Below, one piece after another: positions 1-11,900 of a stretch of DNA of 20,210 nt. The notes under the pieces are model-generated. The model was given only the letters and a program-made list of their open reading frames with translations. It did no database searches and was not told where the DNA came from. Made by a program: the position numbers and the translations under genes. Position 1 is the first letter of the stretch; the number at the start of each line of letters is the position of its first letter. Where the stretch lies: positions 1 through 20,210 of the forward strand of contig JAYMTA010001391.1 in assembly GCA_036897625.1 (NCBI GenBank). Direction: 5' to 3'. This stretch comes from Pelargonium cotyledonis. Taxonomy: Eukaryota > Streptophyta > Magnoliopsida > Geraniales > Geraniaceae.

Positions 1-2154
1 AGGGAAGAACTCCGCAAGAAGCAAGAAATGCTGGACCAGAAGCGGAATGACTTTCGCCGAAAGTTGGATCAACTTGCAAAACAAGTAACATTAAGCATCC
101 TCATCTTATTCTCTTTTCTTAGTATTTTAATCTTTCAAAGTGTTCAAGTAATTTTAGCTTTGGCTGAGTACATTACTGTTATATTAGTTGTATCAGTTGT
201 CAGGATTTTATTCATAATGAGGTGTACATATAATGGTTTGGGCTTCCACTAGTAAAAGGTCAACCTTATTTGTAGGGTTTCACTAGCACCATTGTATGTA
301 TCATCTTTATCTCTTATTTATCAGATGTGGGATATTATTACCCACTTAAACAGTTACACAATAGGCTGACTGGCTGAGGATGACCATACCTGGTTATCCT
401 CACAGGCATATATACACACATTTGAAGTTGTGAACTTTAGGCTTTGTCAAAAGAAACACGGACACTTGTTATGTTACGTTGCTGTCTTGAATGATGTACA
501 ATATCAAAGGGTAGCGAGATGTTAATTGATACATTTATTTTTGTTCTTGTCCTCAAACAATAGCGACACAAACTTGTTAGCTGCATGCAGTCCTAACAAT
601 CATCTCTTCTCGACTTTTTTTGCAGAAGACGGGTCCGAAGGGTGAGATAATGGCTGAGCAAGCTGCTAAGAGACATAAAGTAGGAGTAACCGCTGATATT
701 GCAAAGTCTGCTATTCCAAGATGCACTGATTCTGTCGCAGCAGTAGCATCTCGAAATGCCGAAGTTGTAACTGATAAGAACAAATCTGTGGAGAATGTCG
801 TGTCTCAAGGTTCAAAAACACCCACAGACTTGGTGACACAGGAATCTCCAGGCCTGAAGCATCCAATTCAGCCATTAGTTCCTGTAGGGGCTCCATTTCT
901 GATAAATAGATACAAATTGGACAACCGTCCTACCACATTCAAAATCATTCCTCCTTTACCAACTGCTTTGGCAAATGTAAGCGTCTCTTGTACTCTTTAA
1001 CTCAAACCAGAGCAAAAAAATAAACATTTATACGGTGCAGTTCTACATTTTTTTTTTAAAAAAAAAAGTAAATCCTCCATGGATATGAAGAGTGTATTCT
1101 TGCACCTTGATTGACCAATAAACTTCCAAGTATCTGCACAAATAACATTAGCCTCAACCTGTGAGAACGTGTGCTTTTTGGTTAATGTTGTGTGAGTCGT
1201 GACACAGGATCACCCTCTTCGACTGTTTGATGTTGTGGCAGCTGACATACTCGCTATCTTTGACCACATCTGTATGATATTAAAGAAAATTCTAGTATTT
1301 AAATGGGATTTAAGTTCTATTATAGTCACTTGAGATATTAGGCAAGGTATCTTTGGTATATTCCTCAATCTGAGATTCTGGTCATAATATATTCACCCCT
1401 CTGATAAACTGACACAAATTAACTGTATCCCCATAAAGTCTAATGTCATAGTCAAATGCCATGAAGTATTTACTTTGTCTACCATCTATGCCAGGACTGC
1501 AAATGGACCTTTATAATAGGTGTAGACTACACCGTGTAGTACTATAAAAGGACTAGATATCTGCACGTTCTTTTAACTCTTTTCCTTGTCATTTCTTTGA
1601 TTTAATGTCCTAGTCCTGTTTGTCATCCTGTTTTCTCTTTGATCAATGAGATAAACTGATGTCCTCTTGTCTTCTAGGTTTCTGTTTTGAAGGAACACTT
1701 TGCACCTTACGGAGATCTTTCTACCATGGAGCTAGAAGAAGATCCAGAAGGTCATGTTGGCAGTGATAAATTAGATACTTCAGAAAATTGCTCTGCTCGC
1801 ATCGCTTTCACCACTCGTCGGTCAGCTGAGAGAGCATTTGTGAATGGTAAATGCTGGGAAGGCCATAATTTACAGTTTGTGTGGCTGACAACTAGTAGTT
1901 CTAGCAATGCTGTTGGTGGGAGCGAAAATTCTCCATCCACAACCCCCAAGGGACTGATAGACACCGATATTCAGCCTGCAGAAAAATTAGCATGCAGCGC
2001 GTCTCAGGAAACTTCTGTATCAGGAAATGGAGAAGATGAACACTCAGAAAGAAGAAGTGATGTAACAAACATGGAACAAAGTGAGGATGCTCAGCCTAGC
2101 CCGACAGCCCTGATTTCTAGTGAGAAAGAGTCTCCTAAAGAGGATGGCTGTTGA
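1..2154 (+). CDS. CCCH zinc-finger / RRM RNA-binding protein, C3H41-like (3' part, 5' end outside window)
   Basis: Putative RNA-binding protein of the plant family with a CCCH zinc finger followed by an RRM. Only the C-terminal 303 residues are visible. Exons are 1-84, 626-976 and 1678-2154 (stop TGA 2152-2154); both introns are GT-AG and all junctions fall between codons. Exon 1 encodes a charged, coiled-coil-like stretch (REELRKKQEMLDQKR). Exon 2 ends with a conserved linker, GAPFLINRYKLDNRPTTFKI, leading into the RRM. Exon 3 carries the rest of the RRM: LKEHFAPYGDLSTMELEE, then an RNP1-like strand ARIAFTTRRSAERAF and NGKCWEGHNLQFVWL. After that comes a Ser/Glu-rich, probably disordered tail to the stop. 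The zinc finger itself is not in the window, so the CCCH part is inferred from family resemblance. It is transcribed towards RST1, tail to tail. Exact paralogue is uncertain; the family assignment is strong. Confidence 0.9.
85..625 (+). other. intron of the C3H41-like gene
   Basis: AT-rich intron with a GTAACA donor and a T-rich tract before the TGCAG acceptor. Reading frame is open for a while past the donor, which is why translation of the unspliced DNA runs into hydrophobic noise. I see no gene or repeat in it. Confidence 0.85.
977..1677 (+). other. intron of the C3H41-like gene
   Basis: Intron with a GTAAGC donor and a CTTCTAG acceptor. It contains a T10/A10 inverted homopolymer at 1048-1067 and an imperfect hairpin around 1508-1551 whose core arms are GGTGTAG (519-525 of the 1000s block, i.e. 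1519-1525) and CTACACC (1527-1533). No coding sequence recognised. Confidence 0.85.
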
Positions 2155-2900
2155 AGGGGGCTAATTGTCAGATTGTACAGTGGAGGTAAAGTGTTTAAAA
2201 AACTTTTTTTGTTATTTTTGGGCATCTATAGCTTTAGTACTTGCTGAAATTTGATTTTCCATAATTTCTTATTTCATGCATGGATTATGTAAATGGAACT
2301 CCTGAGTTTTGACAGCCACATGATGAGGATATTGGTTGGTTAATTGAGTGGGGAATTGTGTTCTCTTGCAGTTTAGAATATGTTTAGGACTAAAGGATTA
2401 TATATAGTTAGAATTTTCTGATACTCTTGAAATTGATTTAAATGGTTATATACAAAAAGTGTTGGGATTTAAATTCTTATTTAGTTTGTACTTTATTCAC
2501 ACCAGCAGTTCAGATTTGTATATCAAGTCTCTCTGGAATGGACTCGAGTGCCTGAACTTTACTTTGGCTGTGGATGGAAACAGGCATAACCTTAATTTTG
2601 AAAAAAACTTCCTATAAATTCTTAGGTTTAACCGACACGGTGTGAAACACGCCAATCATTGCCAATATCGGTACATAAACTGTCTTTTGTATGGCCAATA
2701 CGCTCTTCGAAAATGGCTTATTGTTCGAGTTGTAGAAAGGAAAAAAAAAAAAGCCCCTCAGAATAGTAACTGTATCATCAATTCATTTCTATATGCTCCC
2801 GGCATGGGAAAGAAAAACGCAAATTCTTTTACCTGTAATCCTGTATACACTAAGATTCGAATATGTCGTTTTTACATGAATGCTAAATATTATACAAGCA
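2155..2900. other. convergent intergenic region with the 3' UTRs of both genes
   Basis: About 750 bases separate the two stop codons of the convergent C3H41-like and RST1 genes. Both 3' UTRs must lie here. On the minus strand an AATAAA signal (TTTATT on plus, 2492-2497) lies about 400 bases past the RST1 stop; on the plus strand I see no canonical AATAAA. Open stretches near 2642-3034 on the plus strand are low-complexity and run across the RST1 last exon, so I do not call a gene. Confidence 0.6.
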
Positions 2901-5900
2901 TCAGATCATGTTGGCAAGCCGAAGCTGTTTGTCTAGGGGCAAGTAGTCTCTCAAAGATACACAAGCATCATGTGTCACACGCATTAGAAAATCGGCCATA
3001 TCATTTTCACTTTTGTCAATGGCTTGTGTTCTAGCTTCATTATCATCTTCATCGCTGTGTGCCACACAAGTTGACCAGTTATAAATGCGTTCTGTCGATG
3101 CCCAAAGATTAGTAGATAAGGACTCTGCAACAATAGCCCAACTGGGATCGGACAGAAGAGAACTGAGAGTGACCGGTAGATCACTCAGAACAGTAAATCT
3201 GTCCAAAATCAGAAGGGACATATATTTGCAGCAGCTACCAGATAGCAGACCAAGAAATTGCAATGCCTGCAAGAGAGCAAGAAATTTAAATATTATAGCA
3301 TATAAGAGAGATTTGTCTCCAAGAACACAATTGGGGCAGAGCATGCAATTCAGATTTTAAATTCAGAAAAACTATAAAGCAATGACAACTGATTAAAAGG
3401 ACTCATAATACAAGGAAACGCCCGCTACAGAAATCTGGACGCATACAGTAGAACAAAAGAAGGTTTATAATTGGAGCGCCGTGAAATGTGGAATTGTGGA
3501 TCATTTCTCAGTCTAACAATATGTAAATTTACGAGGACGGGATAAATTCCTTTTCTTATGTTAACAGCACCTAATACAATACTACAAACTAGTTTATGCC
3601 ATTTGCATGAATCAGCAGAAAATCACTATCTTGCATTTTTTGCAAGTGCAGACTCTGAGTGTTGCTTACCGTGGTTGGATAACTTGACACACAGCTAACT
3701 TCCACTGCATCAACAAGCCACTGTCTTTTGACACTCCCATCTGCATGTTGTAACGCAGCAACTACTTCAATAAGTGTGTTCCACATACCTGCAAATATAC
3801 AAGCCTAGATGGTTAAGAACAGACTTTGAAAGCAATTCCGGGTTTTGAACGAGAACCACGCACGGAGTAGCCCTCATTCTCTAGAGCAGCTTAATAATAT
3901 CAAAACTGTACAGACTTTATTTTTACAGATTTATCAAAACCATCCAGTAGAAATAACTAACCGAGTGATTCAGAATTCAATATATAAGCTTTTAGTTTCC
4001 CTAGCTCGCTCCATGGCAGGGAACCATTCCCAACTAACTTTGCTTTGGCTTGAATCTTCTTGAGGACTTCAATAAAATGAACATTTGCTGGTACTAGATC
4101 CTCCTGTGAGACCTGTGAGGGGTACATGACAGTTAAAAGAGTTGGCAAATGTAACATAATATCTGTATCTTAATGATAAATTAGACTTGATCTGCATTTA
4201 CATGTTAATATACTCGGGAGAGTTGGCATATAAAAAGAACGTAAAAGATGACAGTTCTACTACTATAAAAAGAAAGACTGATATTGATGGTTGCCAACAG
4301 GACAAATCTCATCAGCAGCATATTTGTAAAGCAGTTTCTAACACACAGATGGAGAGTAGTAAGATGACTACCTGCAGAAAATCCAATAACCAACTCCTTC
4401 GAGCCTTTCCTAAGCATCTAACCGCCTCATACCACTCCTCTACACAATCCACCTGATCAACTCCTTTAATGGCAGCAGATTGTATAACGGGCAGTGACAG
4501 AAAAAGCACCTCCATGCACTTTTCAATGTTGGATGTGTACTCCAGAGAATCAACAGATGGTTCATCAAGACACTGAAAGAGACCTTTCCAGGACGAAATT
4601 CGTAACAAACTTTTCTGACCTGGATTATCAACTTCATCCGGAGAATTCGAAGAAAAGCAGTAAGCCATGTCATCAATTAATTTCTCAAGCCTAGAAACTG
4701 AGAATATTTTCATCAAGTCTGACAGATGAATGAGCAGACATGACCGAAGATTCAACTCAAGTGTCCTGAACCTGGATAGGTCAGATAGCTCATCAAGGAA
4801 TGTTAGGAGTGGGTCAAATTGGTTTGCATGAGCTAATGAGAACTGTAGACATTCTTTCCTAAGATCTCCTTTCTTCAAGGCTGAATCTGGCAACAATAAC
4901 CCAGCAACTTGATCCTCGTATTTCATGCAACGTCTGACTATTGCTCCCCACTCAAAGGTAGGTAGTCGAGGTGCTTGTGAAAGGCACCTCAGTACAGTAA
5001 CTACTGTGCCAACGTTGGCCTTAGTACCAGTCTTAACTTGCTGAGGTCAAAAACCCAAAAAAATATATCAGCAATTTTCAAAGAAAACATAACCTAATGT
5101 GTCTGCACATGCATGAAAGAGAAATAATCTCCCAATCGAGAAACTAAGAAATAAAAGTGACTTATTGCAAAGAGATACACGAGATTCTGAAAAATCTTTG
5201 CAATACTTCTTAATGACATTGAGAATAAAAAATTGATGTAGTTAAGATAGATAAGCACCATAGGCAAGTAAGAGATGTTAAAAGCAGGAGTCCCTATCAT
5301 ATAACATTGTACAAGAAGGATTTTTTATATTTAAAAAGGTGCAAGTTGGATCTCAATGATATTGATATATATATTACCCTGCTTACACATCAATTGTAAA
5401 TTTATAATGGTCTGCACTCATATTATGTTCAAACATCAACAATTTTCATGGAAATCATAACCATGTGTGTACGTATGTGCGAGAGTGGTTCCACAACAAC
5501 AATTCAAATATCAAGAGATTCCCAATTGCAAAATAGAATTATACTTTTGGCATTGGTAAAAAGAAAGGATTTAGTCAAGATTCTGAATGCTCCAAATAAA
5601 AAGACAGACAACCCCAAATCATAATTCATTCATTTGTTGGACCAACAGTCTGGCACAATTTATTTTTTACATACAAATAAATATGCCATAGTATAAAAGA
5701 AAATTTGATATGAAACCAACAAATTCCATAGCCAAAGCCAACATATGGCAATCATTACAATATCATAACATTTTGTGGTCTGCAGAGAAGAATTTGTCAA
5801 TAAAATCAAGATTACCGAATATAAGGCAACCGCTAAAATAAAAAGGTAAGAGAATAACATTGTCTTAAGACAGCACATCCTCTTCATAAAAAGAACAAAA

Positions 5901-8900
5901 AGGAAAAGGTGAAAACGTACATTCGCAAGCATGAAAACAAACAAATTTTGGGGAAAACATCAAAGAGAACAAAGTGCTTCTAATAGGCATCTTCTACTAT
6001 TATCACACAGAACTTGCTTCGAGAGACCTACCTCAGAATAATTTAGATGTGTTAGCCACGAACAAAGCTTCATAACCACACTTTCCTCTGAGATACTTTG
6101 AGAGATGGTCTTAGAACCAGTAACCTCAGTCCGGTTACTATCATCACTATTAAGAAATTCATTTGACCACAAACTATGTCTAAGAATTGAAACTGCCCAT
6201 GCAGCAAAGTGTTGCAGCTGGAGGTCATCAGAATTTTGAGCAACAAGAAATATCTCTTGCATCAAAGATGTCATACGTGGCTCACATATAGGATGTGAAA
6301 GCAGAGGTCCTGTAATATATGGTGATTCCTGTGGAGCAAACATAAGTGTATTCAGAAACAGAACCAAACAAAAGCTCACTTGATGAGAGTAGGGACAACA
6401 AAACATACCTTTTGTCCATGACCAATCTGCATGGTGACCACAGAGTGTAAATCAAACAGAAATCCAGCATTTGCTCCAATAGCATTAACAACTCCGAGCA
6501 TACCACCCAAATGAACAATAGAAGGGTAAGGATCAGTGTAACATTTTCTAAATAGTTCCAATAAACATTGTACACATTCAACTTCAACAGAGTGCACCCC
6601 TTCATTTAATATGCAGGCTAGGAGGCTTCCTGCTCCAACACATGATGCCATCAACAAATTCGGACGTGATGATGAACTGGCAATTTTAATCGAAACTAAT
6701 TCAGAAATGAGATCTTTGTAGCCATTTACAAGATGGTCCACTTCATCATCTTTCATCAACTCCACTTTCTGACAGAAAGCAACAACAACAGGAAGTGCGA
6801 GACAAGATCCTATTGCTAAAACTATCTCAGATTTATCACTGCAAGAACCAGACTTTTGAACTAAAGGATTTACATGTGGAACCCATGACACGATCAAATC
6901 CTTTATCTTGAGGACGGCATCATGTGCCCCGGACCTGTATATTGCACCGACTGAGCTCCCCAAACCTAGAATAAGTCCAGCAACACCCCATATATCTTCC
7001 TCCAAGTCCTCGCAGTTTTCAGGAGACAGATCAGCATTGATATCTGTGTATTCATGAGATTTTCCTGGTGGGAAATATGATGAGAGGCTTATTAGAATAG
7101 CAGATGAAGATTGAGCTAGCTGGCATATTACCAGGATTAGAGCACTGACTATCTTTCCAAGTAAGTCTGCTTCCTGCATCCTGTAAGTTTCTTTTTCCAA
7201 GTTAGAGTCAAACCCAGTATCGTCGACCCTGGTTAAAAGATCTTGGCTTAAAAAGCCTAAGCCAACCCCGCAAGATCCTCTTACTAGAGTGCTCTTGCTG
7301 TCACACAAAACCTGAAAATTGCATTATTAGTAAATACAGGCTCTATAAATGTGTTTTATTATTTGTTTCAAAAGTCCAAAGAAACACCATATAAAACTAT
7401 ATATATATATATACCTGTACAAGTCTTGTGATGTTCTGAAACTTCAGCTTATGATCAGTTACATGCAAGCTACTTGAGATCAATCCAAGAGAAATTGCAG
7501 CTGACCACTGGCGATGTTCATGCTCATACTGAAACAGCCAATTTAAAAGAAACTCCGAAGCAGTTGACTTAACAGTGTGGGCAGATGGAGGCAAGACCTG
7601 GTTAGAGCAATCGAGTCATTCATTTAGATCTAATTTGGCCAACCTTAAACCCAACATAGTGACTGGCTGGTATAAAGGTCTTCGACAGCATAAAGACTAC
7701 CACAGCAAAAATACTTACCACACAAAGTGCACCAATGGCTAGAGCAACATTCTCCGCAGATATAGGGATAGAATCTTCAGCAATTTGCATCAAACTCTGC
7801 ATGGTTCATATCAGAAAATATTAAAAGGATGTTATCACATTGGTGAAAATTATTTTGAAACAGGTGACAGTAAATGACCAACACAAGAATGTTGTACTTT
7901 AAAGGCAAAGGTAACAATGAACCTTAAGAATATCAAAAGCAGCTTTAGAAGTTTTGTCCAACACAACTGGCGGTGCCTTGGCATCAAGGGACAAGATAAT
8001 TGCCCTCATCCACCGTTTCATGAAGGATTTCCATGATTGCAATGAAAGGAGTGCAACAAAAATGTTTCTTGACAGCTGAAGAGATGCAGCCATTTCCACC
8101 AGAGCATTCTTATATCCAACAAATACATCTCGTAAACCCTGAGCAGCAAAAGTGTCAAAATTAAATCATAGTAAACACTAAACAGTGACGATATGCATTC
8201 CAACAATTATGCTTTACTTTTGATGGTCCTCTGTTGTTCATATTTTTAGGAGTAAAGGAAAGACACAAGAGAGCTGCACCCGGTAAATCTCTGGCGGCAC
8301 TTTTTCCTGCAGATAAAATTCTACATGTTTATTTGTAATGATCATTAATGTTTAAGAACCCACCAAAAGAATCAAATTAAGAGCAGCTACCACCCAGACT
8401 AACCTACTGGCCTGAATTCATTTAGTGAATAATTAATGATACTTTATATGAAACCACTTTAAACTTCAAACTATTTTTTCGAATTTTTCCATCAAGTAGC
8501 AGTAGAAGTTGAACACACAGCAGAGGTAATATGCAATGTTATTAACAGCGCAAGGCACGGCGCGCACCTTTTGAAAATAAGGCGCACATATGTACTATAT
8601 ATATATATTCTAGGCATATTTAATGGATTACAATATCATAAAATCATCTAAATGAGTTTTAAGGATAAAATTGAAAGTTCTAACTACTAATTGTCAAATA
8701 TAAATATAGATCTAAAACCAAAAGTAAAGTATCAAATATAAATATTATTATTGTAGAATCTCTATTTTCAATTTTTCATCCTCATCATCACAAGATTTAT
8801 AGCTGTTTAATTGTTGGAATGCTCTTCATTGGCTGCTGTTTAATGGATGAAGAATTTGAAATTGAAATTTTGGAAGGCAGAAAGTGCTGTCTAAAGGCTA

Positions 8901-11900
8901 AGTATAGAAAATCTGCAGTGCAGTGCAGTGCATGTATTTACTTCATGTCTATTTAAATATATATAATTGCTGATAAAAAAAATTTGCTTTATGTTTATTT
9001 CTTTCGTGAAATACCAACTCATGTTGCAGTCTGAAACATGCGACTGAGAATGTTCAGAAACTGAGCTTATGAGTCAGTCAAACAGGGAATTAATCTATTT
9101 CATGGACACAAGTAAGTGGTAAGGTCCAAAATCTACGAAACTTGAAAAATAAATTGCTCAAACATTAGAAAAAATATTTTGTAAGTTGGAAGTGTAGTAG
9201 TTCTGAATTTAGGAAACAGAATCTGGAGTCTAGAACAAATTCTTCATTTTTATATAAATGTTTAGGGGGCTGCTTCTTTGTGAAATCTTGTTAATCTTAA
9301 TAATTTTGTAACAGGCTACAAGAATTTGGCCCACACTTTCAGTCATCAAGCTGAAATGCTTTTCATTCTTTTCTCCAAAAAAATTCTGACATACATTCCA
9401 GATCTATTATTCTTGCCTGCAATTGTTTGTTAAGAAAATATTCAGCTGTCCCTTGCCTCACGGAGGAATCAAAATTACTCTTGTGAACATTACTGATTAA
9501 CAAAGAGTAAGGACAATAGGGCAATGATACCTGAAGAGAAGATAACCTGGGGAACTACATCCAGCAGCTTCTCAATCTTACTTCTGATGACCCTTTTCTC
9601 CTTCACTAATCTGCGCCGAGTACTGGAGCCAGTAAAGAAGAACGGGTTATCAGCCTATCAGTAGTATACAGATCAATATAACTTTCTTCATATGTAAATA
9701 ATATAAACAGATTTGGGAAATGTGCAGTTTACATGTGCTCATATGTGATAATCTTGACTTGCAACCCTTCCATGGCACAGAGTACACTGGCATTTGTCTC
9801 GGAAAAAAGCAACTCAAAGTTTTTTTCCTTGAAATCTGGAATACCTCTCTCAATATGTGGTAGCTGAGGAATTTAACATGACTTGATTGGAATGCAGAGT
9901 ACAGAAAGAAGATACAGTAGAATCCCAATAACGTAAATGAAGTTGAATAAATATTAAAATTGGCATGAACCATCACAATATGCTCATGAGGGGATAAAAA
10001 ATGCAAGAAACTGCTAAGCAATTATATATTTTGACTACAACATTATTACCTCATATTGGGTTAAAGACTCTATGGCCGAGGCCCTTGCCTTAGCCCACTG
10101 TAACTCATTGCACGGGTTTCTAAGAGAACCAATATGCCACAATATTTGCAGGACACTGCTTGAAGCTTCTGCATATGCTTCAGCATCCATAGCACCCCAC
10201 CGTAGAAGATGGCAAATGCTACCAATGACAACAACATTAAAAGGTGTTTGAGTTCTTTGAAAGAAATGATTATGTAAATGTCAAAGATGATAAAGACAGA
10301 AAATAGAACGGTATAAGCATCTGTCAGAGTAGAGCAAAATAATGATGTGAGCATTTAGCAGGTCAGAGTTTGCTATAAATGATCAAACGAAATAAAAAAA
10401 TGAGAATCAACACCCATATCAGGGAAGTAGGAATTAGAGTGAAACCAACTACTCAGTCATTAACATAAACCTTAACTAAATTATTCCTGAGTTGTGCCTT
10501 GGCTGCTTAAGGCTACATAATCAGTTAATGATTTGGACCCAACCCAACCTAGCCTGCCTGAAAGTCTGACAGCCTCTATTAGATCATTCATTATTGCCAA
10601 ACAGCCCATAATTTGATGTGCAAATTAATACCATCCTCACCTGTGTGCAAGAATTGGGTTCTCAGAGTAGTCTAGAACATGCTTTGCAATGACGTCCCAA
10701 GCAGTATAAAAATCTGAATTTTGTAAAAACAGAAACCATGTTATGTTAAATACATGATTTCAAAAGATTTATAAAGAGTAGTCTATTATAAATGTCCACC
10801 AGATGCATCTGAATAGCCCAGATCTACCCAAACAAACAGCCTATATTATACTTATTCTCCAACAACCTAATCAACATACTGAGTTGTCATAATTTGAGTA
10901 TAGCACGGGCATGGGTTGAGTTCCAAATTGTGTCAGTTTGATAATTGATAAACTTGGGCACCATATGCAAATAGTGGGCCCAAATTGTAACAGATTTGTG
11001 CTTTTGACATGGACAAACTATGGATAGAATATTCGTCATCTTGCAACAAACATATGATGCTGTCAAGCCTCAAGCCCTCAACACTAGAACTCTGCTGTAA
11101 GGCATTACTCTTAACAAACAGTAGGGCATGTTCTTAATGATGACTTGCTTGCTTCACTCAGATGAGTCAAAAATGCCATTCTTGAACCTAGAACTCCGGA
11201 AATAAGAAAACAAAGCACCATGAGACTTGCGGTAGAGCCTGTTGCTCATTTTGAAGCATGCAAAAAGTGCAATGCAATACATGATTTATATCTCCTCACT
11301 GATTAAAACTAGGTATTTTACATAAAGTTTATCACTCAGTATAGAGATGCCTTGTGAACAGCTGGCCCTGTCCACCGACTAATCAGAACTCCAACCCTCC
11401 CAATAAATTTGATTTCCCCCATCCCCCAACACGAATAAATATATAATAAGATATCTTCAATAAGTGAGGAGGAAGAAGACTTTAACTTAAAGGTATTGCC
11501 AAATATATAATAGATCAATATCTTGTCAACATTATTATCAAGATTACCAATTACATCTGCTTCACAAAGATGGGAAAGACTTTGAAAACCAAGAGCTTGA
11601 ACTAAAGGATCTGTACTCTCAATGCAAGCCTGTTGGTTCAAGAATTAAGAGCTTAGAACTGTACACACATGACACAGCAAGGAAAAAACAGTTTCTGAGA
11701 AACCCATACCGATACAGACAAGATAAGATCCACACCCCTATCCGGATTTTTTCTACAAATGTCACGAACAGAAGCAGCCTTACTTATGCAGATATTCCTT
11801 TCTGACATGACTTCAGTGAATACTTTTGGGAGTAGCAAACCCTAAATGTTGATAAAGGGCAAAACAGAATTAAAATAGTACAAATCTATAACTGAACAAT

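Noticed and set aside
2642..3034. Plus-strand 130-residue open frame
   Set aside because: It overlaps the antisense of the conserved RST1 last exon, starts in low-complexity DNA with an A-rich run, and shows no family resemblance.
4312..4926. A 204-residue minus-strand protein beginning at an internal Met
   Set aside because: It is part of RST1 exon 22, which extends upstream to 5040 through a conserved stretch ending [10 protein letters not shown]; the internal Met is not a start.
5660..5944. Hydrophobic minus-strand frame that could be read as a membrane protein
   Set aside because: It lies wholly in RST1 intron 21, consists of Phe/Leu/Val from T-rich DNA, and has no recognisable start context or family.
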